64,000 nt of DNA from Cystobacter fuscus (lineage in GTDB: Bacteria; Myxococcota; Myxococcia; Myxococcales; Myxococcaceae). Below the pieces are notes generated by a model that ran no database searches, was not told the origin of the DNA, and saw nothing but the letters and a program-made list of their open reading frames with translations. The stretch is taken from NCBI RefSeq assembly GCF_002305875.1, contig NZ_CP022098.1:7502001-7566000 (forward strand). The letters run 5' to 3'. Of this stretch, positions 17,912-24,708 are shown piece after piece; the first letter of the stretch is position 1; each line of letters begins with the position of its first letter. The position numbers and the translations under genes were made by a program.

Positions 17912-19546
17912 ATGCAAGCCAGGATTCTCCACCCGAGTCTTCGCGCGGCCTCACGCGCCGTGCTGCTCGTGGGGGCCCTCTTTCTTTGCGCCTGTCCCTC
18001 GGAGGGTGGCCCGAGGCCCGAGCCCTTCGACGCGGGCACGCCGCCCATTCCCCGCTTCACCCTCGAGCTCGAAGCAGCCCCGGTGACGGTGGCCCAGGGC
18101 GCGCGCGTCACGACGACGGTGCGTCTCTCGCGTCTGGACGGCTTCCGGGAGGCTGTGTCCCTCGAGCTGAGCGACCCCCCCGCCGGGCTCTCGGCGCCGC
18201 CGCTCTCGGTGGGCGCTGGAGAGAGCCAGGCCGAGTGGCTCCTGGAGGCCGCGCCCGATGCCCCCGTGGGAGGCCCTCATGTGCCGCGGGTACACGCCGT
18301 GGGCGGGGGCCTCGAGCAGCAAGGCGTGCTGACGGTTCACATCACCCGGCCTCCGCCGGGCTCGCTCGACCCCACCTTCGGACGGGGCGGGCGGGTGGTG
18401 CTGGAGGCCGCGCCCGGTTCGCTCCGGGGAGGACGCTCGCTGCCGCGGGAAGATGGCACGTGGGTCATCGCGGCGCAGGTCATCGCCAACGACGGCTACT
18501 CCTTTGGAGCCTGGCTCGACCGCTTCCTGGTGGATGGGCGCCGCGACCCGGCCTTCCGCTCGTCCGACGTCCTCTTCCAGGACTTCCTGGAGACGACGCA
18601 CACGCTCGTGCGGGACGGAGACGGCGCGCTGCTGTGCGCCTCCGAGGGCTCTCTCTCCCGCTATCTGCGCGACGGTGGGGTGGACGTGGACTTCGGCTCG
18701 GGGGGCCTCGTACGCATCAACGAGCTCGACCATCGGGTCTTGCGCCCCCGTGCGCTCGCGGTGCTGCCGGAGGGACGGTTGCTGCTGGGCGGCGGGGTGG
18801 CGGACTGCGACCGTGGCTCCTCGCGGTGCCTGGTGGGGTGTGACGGGTGCACGCCCTTCGGGCTGGCACGGCTGACTCCCCTGGGCGCGCTGGACACCTC
18901 CTTTGGCCACGGAGGCTTCGTGGCCACGGCGCTGGGTCAGGACGCAGAGGTGCGTGCCCTGCGGCTCCAGCAGGATGGAAGGGTCATCGCGGCGGGCGTG
19001 GCGAGGACAGCCGAGCGGCGTCTGCTCTTCGTCGCGCGCTTCCTCGCGGACGGCACGCTGGATCCAGGCTTTCATGGGACCGGCGTGCACGCACTGGAGT
19101 GGAACCCGACCGGGCGGGACTGGGTGGACGTGAGCGTTCTGTCCGGTGGGGAGCCCGTCGTCGTCGTCGAGCACGAGGGAGACTTCCGGCTGGTGCGTTT
19201 CACCTCCGCGGGGGAACTGGACGCCTCCTTCGGCACGGGAGGCATCGTCACGACCGATTTCCTGGGCGGGGTGGACGAGCCCTCCGTGTTGGTGCCGTTG
19301 GCCGGGGACCGCCTGCTGGTGGGGGGCACCCGCTGGGCGGATGGGGGAGGCTCTCGAAGCGCCGTGCTCGCCCGCTACCAGCCGGACGGGACGCTGGATG
19401 CGATGTTTGGCTCCGGCGGGCGCTCGGTGGTGGGCCCCGGGGGGGTCTGGGCTCTGCATCTCCTTCCGGACGGCCACCTCTTCGTCCTGCTGCGTGAGGG
19501 CTCTGGGTTCGAGGAGTCCCTCGTGCTCGGCCGCATCCTGCCGTGA
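17912..19546 (+). CDS. delta-60 repeat lipoprotein
   Basis: 544 residues from ATG 17912, preceded by a GAGAGGGGGG run; an ATG at 17894 would add six residues. The leader AVLLVGALFLCACPSEGG indicates a lipoprotein. An Ig-like/putative binding region (LELEAAPVTVAQGARVTTTV, residues ~50-150) precedes a series of delta-60 repeats with the hallmark G.LD..FG..G: GSLDPTFGRGGRV, GALDTSFGHGGFV, GTLDPGFHGTGV, GELDASFGTGGIV, GTLDAMFGSGGRS. These repeats form a beta-propeller-like fold common in myxobacterial secreted proteins. The function is unknown; a surface or periplasmic binding role is plausible. Confidence 0.82.
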   Translation: MQARILHPSLRAASRAVLLVGALFLCACPSEGGPRPEPFDAGTPPIPRFTLELEAAPVTVAQGARVTTTVRLSRLDGFREAVSLELSDPPAGLSAPPLSVGAGESQAEWLLEAAPDAPVGGPHVPRVHAVGGGLEQQGVLTVHITRPPPGSLDPTFGRGGRVVLEAAPGSLRGGRSLPREDGTWVIAAQVIANDGYSFGAWLDRFLVDGRRDPAFRSSDVLFQDFLETTHTLVRDGDGALLCASEGSLSRYLRDGGVDVDFGSGGLVRINELDHRVLRPRALAVLPEGRLLLGGGVADCDRGSSRCLVGCDGCTPFGLARLTPLGALDTSFGHGGFVATALGQDAEVRALRLQQDGRVIAAGVARTAERRLLFVARFLADGTLDPGFHGTGVHALEWNPTGRDWVDVSVLSGGEPVVVVEHEGDFRLVRFTSAGELDASFGTGGIVTTDFLGGVDEPSVLVPLAGDRLLVGGTRWADGGGSRSAVLARYQPDGTLDAMFGSGGRSVVGPGGVWALHLLPDGHLFVLLREGSGFEESLVLGRILP

Positions 19547-19581
19547 GGGGCGGAGCTGGCGCTGAGGAGCAGGGCAACCCA

Positions 19582-19746
19582 GCAGTGGTGCGCTCGTCTC
19601 CGAGCAATTCGCGAAGGCGTTCCGCGCCGAGGGATTGACGGGCCACCCTGACTTCCGACCAGTCGAGGTGGTCCGGGTTCGCGGCCGACGGCGTTCTCCC
19701 CTCGCCTCTTCTCCTCCACCCTATTTCCATGTCACTCCTGTCTTTG
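19582..19746 (+). pseudogene. internal fragment of sitI6-like immunity gene
   Basis: Matches ~21735-21897 with only a few mismatches (GCGCTCGTCTCCGAGCAATT onward), covering the middle of the immunity gene between its two CXXC motifs. It ends in a short tandem duplication of CACTCCTGTCT, then unrelated sequence leads into the T-arm-like repeat. Both ends of the gene are missing. Confidence 0.8.
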
Positions 19747-19823
19747 TCACTCCTGTCTATGGGCGGGGCGGCGGGGCTGCTTCGTGAGCGACCGGGGTCT
19801 GCAAGTACCGGGCGAAGTCCCGG

Positions 19824-19872
19824 CCTTGTTCATGGGTTCGATTCCCGCCGCCACCACGTCAGAGGCACGCGA
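19824..19872. repeat. tRNA T-arm-like repeat (copy 2)
   Basis: Contains GGGTTCGATTCCCGCCGCCA just beyond the 3' end of the Rpn gene on the minus strand. Shared with 11818-11862 and 23779-23819. Possibly a relic of a tRNA-based integration site, but no complete tRNA is present. Confidence 0.45.
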
Positions 19873-19884
19873 GCGGAGGCCGTG

Positions 19885-20991
19885 TCACGAGTCCTTTCGC
19901 CGAGAGGCGTGGGCCCCGCCGTCCAGCATCTCGGAGAGGGTCGTGGCCTGGAGGACCCGGTCGAACCAGCTGTCGAGCGTGTCCATGTCCGTGCAGTCGA
20001 GGATGCGCTGCCGGGCTGCTTCCTCCACGTGAATCCCCCGGAGGGCCAGAATCCGCAGGAGGGGCTCGGCACGTCCCCGTGCCAGACCCTCTTCCCTGCC
20101 TCGCACCAGCCCCTGCTGACGTCCCTGCTCAAGGAGTTCCTCGCCATAGCTCCGCATCAACTCCTCCGCGCGTTGCTCATCCAGCACTGAATGTAGCACC
20201 TGCCCCGTGGCGTCATGGACAGCCTTGTCCCCGGTCCACAGCAGGTAGCGGATGACCACCCTCAGGTGTTCGGTGCCCTCTGGAGCCGCCTGCACCTGAG
20301 CGAAGAGGCCCACCCACTCCGGCAGCTTGTGCGCCAGTTCCCCCGTCCGCCCGTAGCGCAGCACCAACCACGCCAGCCGAGCCAGTGGAGGCCCGGGTCG
20401 TGCTTTCAACGCCTCTTCCCGCTCTGCCGTCAGGTCATCGAGCAGGTACTCGAAGCGCGGCACCCACGCTCGCCATTGCTTCCGCTCCTCCTCGCTCTCC
20501 CCTGGCAGCTCGAACAGGTCCTCCACCCGCCGCGGCACGCTCCAGGCCCCCTCCGGCCCGTGGTACATCACCAGCGGGAGGATGACCGGCAACAGGGAGT
20601 GCTCTGGGTGCTCCTGGCGCCAGCGCTCCACCTGGCGCACCACGTAGCGCAGCATCCTCAGCGCCATCCATCGGTCCACCGTGGACTGGTGCTCCAGCAG
20701 CACGTACAGCAGCAGCGGGCGCCCCGTACGCAAGCGGGCGGTGAAGAGCAGGTCGCTCTCGGTCTCGCGCAGTTCCGGGTCCACCACGCTGCCGGGCTCC
20801 AGGCGCAGACTGGACCAGTCCACTGCGGAGAAGAGCCGGGCGGGGAGAACAGCACGCAGCTCGGCCTCGGCCCGCTCGGGACGGCCAAAGGTATAGCGGG
20901 CGCCTGGAGCACCCCGCCGGGAGCCAACAGGCCGTGCATGTCCGCGTCTGCGCCCCTTCGTCACGTGGCCCGGTGTTAACCTGGGGCGCAT
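19885..20991 (-). CDS. Rpn-family PD-(D/E)XK nuclease / putative transposase, altered 5' end
   Basis: Most complete copy of the repeated Rpn-type gene. Family sequence starts at ARYTFGRPERAEAEL (codon at ~20901) and runs to the end. The nuclease core is visible as RETESDLLF (active-site Asp) and LYVLLEHQST (E-x-Q site). The C-terminal half contains RYLLWTGDKAVHDATGQVL and a charged helical tail (GRQQGLVRGREEGLARGRAE), typical of these recombination-promoting nucleases. About 30 bases holding the normal ATG (seen at 13897 and 24498) are deleted here; the frame stays open to an ATG at 20991, which overlaps the start of the divergent toxin gene. Function of the protein is therefore uncertain. 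Confidence 0.75.
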   Translation of the reverse strand: MRPRLTPGHVTKGRRRGHARPVGSRRGAPGARYTFGRPERAEAELRAVLPARLFSAVDWSSLRLEPGSVVDPELRETESDLLFTARLRTGRPLLLYVLLEHQSTVDRWMALRMLRYVVRQVERWRQEHPEHSLLPVILPLVMYHGPEGAWSVPRRVEDLFELPGESEEERKQWRAWVPRFEYLLDDLTAEREEALKARPGPPLARLAWLVLRYGRTGELAHKLPEWVGLFAQVQAAPEGTEHLRVVIRYLLWTGDKAVHDATGQVLHSVLDEQRAEELMRSYGEELLEQGRQQGLVRGREEGLARGRAEPLLRILALRGIHVEEAARQRILDCTDMDTLDSWFDRVLQATTLSEMLDGGAHASRRKDS

Positions 20992-21517
20992 GCTTCCACT
21001 CCTCCTTTTGCTCCTCATGGCGCAGATCCCATGCGTTCAGGGAGAGTCCACAGCCGTGTGTCACTGCAAGCAGGGCATGGCCAGCGCTTGCGCGGCCCTG
21101 GACCCTCGGAAGGCCGCCGAGATCGAGAAGGCCCTGCGCGTGTTGAAGGTGGATGCGGAAGGCGGAAAACAGGCAGCAGAGGCCGCGATTTCGGAGTCAG
21201 AGACCACCTCCAGCGCACCCGAGTCTCCCGACTGCAAGGGCCAGTTGCATCACGTCATCTCCAGACCCATTGCCAAGGCCCTGAATCGCCATCCGACACT
21301 CACGGGCGTCTATCAGCCCCGGGATTCACGTTTCGTCTCCCGTGCCGTCGACGAAGCCGCCCACTGTGGCTACCAGGACTGGCACCGGAAGGTCGATGAA
21401 GAGGTCGTCAATTGGCTCGACACCCACAAATCCGTGACCGCGAAGGAGTTCGAGGCGTTTCTTCGCTCGCTCTACAGCCGGCCTTCCTTGCGTGCGAGGT
21501 TTCCCCATGGATTCTGA
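20990..21517 (+). CDS. SitA-like secreted toxin with LHH/WHR motif
   Basis: 175 residues. The N-terminus (MLPLLLLLLMAQIPC) is a signal peptide with a Cys at 15 that could be lipidated, although the lipobox is not canonical; Cys-rich residues 24-34 follow. The C-terminal domain (~83-175) shows QLHHVIS (His87-His88), RDSRFVSRAVDEAAH (His125) and GYQDWHRKVD (Trp131-His132), resembling AHH/WHH-type HNH-superfamily nuclease toxins. The gene overlaps the next by 11 bases, and that neighbour is a double-CXXC protein of the SitI6 immunity family. By analogy with Myxococcus Sit systems the toxin would pass to kin by outer-membrane exchange. The nuclease assignment is inferred from motif spacing. Confidence 0.68.
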   Translation: MLPLLLLLLMAQIPCVQGESTAVCHCKQGMASACAALDPRKAAEIEKALRVLKVDAEGGKQAAEAAISESETTSSAPESPDCKGQLHHVISRPIAKALNRHPTLTGVYQPRDSRFVSRAVDEAAHCGYQDWHRKVDEEVVNWLDTHKSVTAKEFEAFLRSLYSRPSLRARFPHGF

Positions 21518-22187
21518 GGCCCGTGACGCTTCATCCCGTTTCTTCGTTCTCAGGCATGCCCTTGGCTCCAGCCACGACTCCTCCTTCGAGACCGTGGGAG
21601 ATGACAATCTGGGTGATGCCCCCCGGTGCCCTCGCTGTGGCGCCTTCATTGGGATGAGAACGTGGTTGCCACCCCTGCGCGGCGAACTGAAGCTGAACGG
21701 CGAGGGCTTCGGGGACTACGTGAGGGGACCTGGCAGTGGTGCGCTCGTCTCCGAGCAATTCGCGAAGGCGTTCCGCGCCGAGGGATTGACAGGCCTCCCT
21801 GACTTCCAGCCAGTCGAGGTGGTCCGGGTTCGCGGCCGACGGCGTTCTCCCCTCGCCTCTTCTCCTCCACCCTATTTCCATGTCACTCCTGTCTTTGGTG
21901 GCGCGGCGGTGGATGAGTCCAAGAGCCGCATCCGGCGTGCGTCTCCCCTCTCGTGCGACTGGTGCAGGGAGACCAACGTGGAGACCATCCATGGCTTCGC
22001 CCTGGAGGAGGGAAGCTGGCGGGGTGAGGACGTCTTCTTCGCCCGCGGCCTGCCAGGCAACGCGGTGGTCTCCGCGCGCTTCGTTCACTTCGTGGAGCGG
22101 CACGCGCTGAAGAACATGTTGCTGATCCCCACCGAGGAGTACATCTGGGATCCACTGGAGTTGGGACCGCCGCGCCCCACTCCGTGA
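21507..22187 (+). CDS. SitI6-like double-CXXC immunity protein
   Basis: 226 residues from ATG 21507, which lies inside the toxin gene so that the two share 11 bases in different frames; this overlap supports coupled translation. The two zinc-ribbon-like motifs that define the double-CXXCG myxobacterial family are present: APRCPRCGAFIG (~residue 42) and SCDWCRETN (~155), the second lacking the final Gly. No signal peptide is seen, which fits a cytoplasmic immunity protein neutralising the upstream toxin. Three partial copies of this gene occur elsewhere in the window (11546-11816, 14109-14273, 19582-19746), so this is the only intact one. Confidence 0.72.
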   Translation: MDSEARDASSRFFVLRHALGSSHDSSFETVGDDNLGDAPRCPRCGAFIGMRTWLPPLRGELKLNGEGFGDYVRGPGSGALVSEQFAKAFRAEGLTGLPDFQPVEVVRVRGRRRSPLASSPPPYFHVTPVFGGAAVDESKSRIRRASPLSCDWCRETNVETIHGFALEEGSWRGEDVFFARGLPGNAVVSARFVHFVERHALKNMLLIPTEEYIWDPLELGPPRPTP

Positions 22188-22344
22188 GTTCGTCCATCAA
22201 TGCCGGGGCAACGGCTGTTTTGAAAAGTGGTAAAGAAGTCCGTTACTTCGGGTGTTCCGCTCCAGCTTGCGAACCTCTCGTATTGATGATGCCCAGATGG
22301 GATGGAGCCGTAGCTCCCATCCGTGGGGCGGAGGAAGGTAGCGG

Positions 22345-22740
22345 GTGAAGAGACAGACTCCATTGTGGTTGCTCGCGGGGCTGCTGTGGCTGGGAACCTC
22401 CATCATCGTCACGGGCCTGGTCTTCTACGTGAGCTCACGCGAGCCCGGGTCCGCAGGGCAGGTGGATTGGCTGTTCGTTGCGCTGCTGTCGACCGCCGTC
22501 ACGGGGATCGTCGTCGCGATCGTCCGCGAACTCCGCGCACGCCCCTCCCCCATGCAGCAGGCCGCGCTCACCGCGATCTTCAACGCCGAGGATCCCGATA
22601 CCATCGGCGCGGTGGTCGTGATGAAGAAGGGAACCCCGGAGGTCGTCGCCACCGTCCGCAGCCGCGATGAATACCTCGAGCTGGCGGGTTCGGGCCGACT
22701 GCCCGAGGATCACCTCGTCTTCCTGCCCGACGACGCTTGA
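22345..22740 (+). CDS. small membrane protein of unknown function
   Basis: 131 residues from a GTG preceded by GGAGGAAGG. Two membrane helices (LWLLAGLLWLGTSIIVTGLV and DWLFVALLSTAVTGIVVAIV) are followed by a ~70-residue soluble tail containing AVVVMKKGTPEVVATVRSRDEYLEL. I do not recognise the family. It is not linked to an operon; the 5' interval 22188-22344 contains no other gene I can support. Confidence 0.6.
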   Translation: MKRQTPLWLLAGLLWLGTSIIVTGLVFYVSSREPGSAGQVDWLFVALLSTAVTGIVVAIVRELRARPSPMQQAALTAIFNAEDPDTIGAVVVMKKGTPEVVATVRSRDEYLELAGSGRLPEDHLVFLPDDA

Positions 22741-22893
22741 ACCGCTGCCACGGTCAGCCCCTCACGCTCTCAGCTGCAGCCTCAGCAGGAGAAGCGCCCC
22801 CAGCGTGGGGAAGACGTAGCGCTTCCTCATAGGTCTCGAGCCGCCCTGAATCCACCGGCATCCGTCAGTGAAGCCCGCGAGCGCCCACCCCAC

Positions 22894-23667
22894 TCACTGC
22901 CCAAGGGACGAGGGCGGGGACTTCGCGCTGAACGAGGGCACGTAGCACTTGCCCTGGTACTCGTGGAGGGAGTCCGGGCACGGCGCCTTCAGTTCATGAG
23001 GCATCCAGCACCCGCCCACCAACTCCACCTCGGAGTAGCGCGCGCAGGGCGGACGCTTCTGTCCCTTGTAGGGCGCTTTCGGCAGAGGCCGGACGAGCAC
23101 GAATGGCTCCTCGGGGGTGGTGTCCGCGAGCACCCTGTCGATGGAGGCAGTGGGCACCTCGACTGCCGTGGGCTCCTCGTGACTCATGGGCGCTGGCGGG
23201 GTGTTCGGGGAGTGGGACAGCGAGGCCACCCACGCCAGGAGCAGGGCGCACAAAGTGGCGGTGCTCACCACGCCCATCCCCAGACGCCACCAGAGGCGGG
23301 GCTCGCGGGGCTCGGCGACGGCGCGGGCCATGCGCCGCGCTTCCTCAAGCACCCCCTCCAACGTGAGCAGCAGCGACTCCGCCGACTGCCTGTCCTGGGC
23401 TCTGGCCCAGTCGGTATGCTCCACTTCCATGACGGAGTAGCCCCGTGAGGCCCAGGCTCCGAAGACTACCCGCCAGTCCTTCCCCGGTGCCGCGACTTCC
23501 TCGGCGGCGTGCTTGCGCACCAGGGCCGTGGCCCCGCTCGTCTCGTGCGTGGCCAGGTAGAGTTCCACCTGACTGTCATGGGACTGCTGCACCTGCTCCT
23601 GAATCAGGTACGGCCCCACCCGCTCCGGTTCCTCACGGCTCGCCTGGGACTTCTTCTCCTCGTCCAT
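22894..23667 (-). CDS. single-pass membrane protein resembling a myxobacterial kinase tail
   Basis: 257 residues. The first ~125 residues (VGPYLIQEQVQQSHDSQVELYLATHETSGATALVRKH) look like the N-lobe of a Ser/Thr kinase, but no HRD or DFG motif follows. One membrane helix (~130-150, VVSTATLCALLLAWVASL) comes next, then an outside tail with EVPTASIDRVLADTTPEEP and a Cys-rich end (RPPCARYSEVELVGGCWMPH, APCPDSLHEYQGKCYVP), a tail often fused to myxobacterial membrane kinases. It may be a degenerate pseudokinase or regulator. A 30-codon fragment copy exists at 13736-13830. Function unknown. Confidence 0.6.
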   Translation of the reverse strand: MDEEKKSQASREEPERVGPYLIQEQVQQSHDSQVELYLATHETSGATALVRKHAAEEVAAPGKDWRVVFGAWASRGYSVMEVEHTDWARAQDRQSAESLLLTLEGVLEEARRMARAVAEPREPRLWWRLGMGVVSTATLCALLLAWVASLSHSPNTPPAPMSHEEPTAVEVPTASIDRVLADTTPEEPFVLVRPLPKAPYKGQKRPPCARYSEVELVGGCWMPHELKAPCPDSLHEYQGKCYVPSFSAKSPPSSLGQ

Positions 23668-23778
23668 GCGTGCTCCTCACTGGCCTCCCGGCATGCTGGA
23701 GGCCAAGGGCCGGTGTTCGCATGGACCGCGCCCGACTTCCAGGAGGTACCCGGTGTGTCAGGTGGGGGCCTACCCACA

Positions 23779-23819
23779 CGAGTTCGATTCCCACCGCCAC
23801 CACGTCAGAGGCACGCGAG
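23779..23819. repeat. tRNA T-arm-like repeat (copy 3)
   Basis: GAGTTCGATTCCCACCGCCA followed by the same flank as copy 2, again just beyond the 3' end of an Rpn gene copy. The surrounding interval 23668-23830 holds no gene. Confidence 0.45.
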
Positions 23820-23830
23820 CGGAGGCCGGG

Positions 23831-24498
23831 TCACGAGTCCTTCCGCCGAGAGGCGTGTGCCCCGCCGTCCAGCACCTCGGAGAGGGTCGTGGCCTGGAGG
23901 ACTCGGTCGAACCAGCCGTCGAGCGTGTCCATGTCCGTGCAGTCGAGGATGCGCTGCCGGGCTGCTTCCTCCACGTGAATCCCCCGAAGGGCGAGAATCC
24001 TCAGGATGGACTCGGCACGTCCCCGTGCCAGACCCTCTTCCCTGCCTCGCACCAGGCCCTGCTGACGTCCCTGCTCGATGAGTTCCTCGCCATAGCTCCG
24101 CATCAGTTCCTCCGCGCGTTGCTCATCCAGCACTGAATGTAGCACCTGCCCCGTGGCCTCGTGGACGGCCTTGTCCCCGGTCCATAGCAGGTAACGGATG
24201 ACCACCCGCAGGTGTTCGGCGCCCTCTGGAACCGCCTGGACCTGGGCGAAGAGGCCCACCCACTCCGGCAACTTGCGCGCCAGTTCCCCCGTCCGCCCGT
24301 AACGCAGCACCAACCACGCCAGCCGGGCCAGTGCAGGACCTGGCCGCGCTTTCAACTCCTCTTTGCCGGGCTCCAGGCGCAGACTCGACTAGTCCACCGA
24401 GGAGACGACGTGGGCGGGCAGAACGGCACGCAGTTCGGCCTCGGCCCGCTTGGGCGGCCGAAGGTGTAGCGGGCGAAGAGGTCATGAGGTCCGGACAT
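23831..24498 (-). pseudogene. Rpn-family nuclease with internal deletion
   Basis: The N-terminal start MSGPHDLFARYTFGRP is intact at 24498, but the nuclease core is frameshifted and about 375 bases (equivalent to ~20412-20788 of the better copy) are missing. The C-terminal 174 codons (from MKARPGPALARLAW) remain open and are nearly identical to the copy at 19885. The catalytic ExQ segment lies in the deleted part, so nuclease activity is lost. The upstream 170 bases with the inverted repeat are preserved. Confidence 0.75.
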
Positions 24499-24637
24499 GG
24501 GGCGGCACCCCAGCACAGAGCGGGCCAGTCGCACCCCACAGGGAGCCAGCAGGCCAAGTACACGTCCGCTTGCGCTCCCGTGGTCCCGTTCGCGAGACTC
24601 CCCTCTTCCGGGAGGGGTCTCCCACTGGACAGCCCGA

Positions 24638-24670
24638 GTCAGACGAACCGTCTCGTACAAATCGTCTGAC
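24638..24670. repeat. inverted repeat upstream of Rpn pseudogene (copy 2)
   Basis: Same 33 bases as 14034-14066: 9-base arms GTCAGACGA / TCGTCTGAC. It marks the outer edge of the homology between the two Rpn upstream regions and lies only ~40 bases from the end of the low-GC ABC-3C operon. A GAGAC.CCCCTC / GAGGGGTCTC hairpin lies ~20 bases inside it. Confidence 0.6.
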
Positions 24671-24708
24671 ACCTTCTCAGGACACCTTCTCAGAAAGCCA
24701 ACACAAAA

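Noticed and set aside
17951-19477. 508-codon minus-strand open frame opposite the delta-60 gene
   Set aside because: The plus strand shows signal peptide and repeats; the minus frame has no recognisable content.
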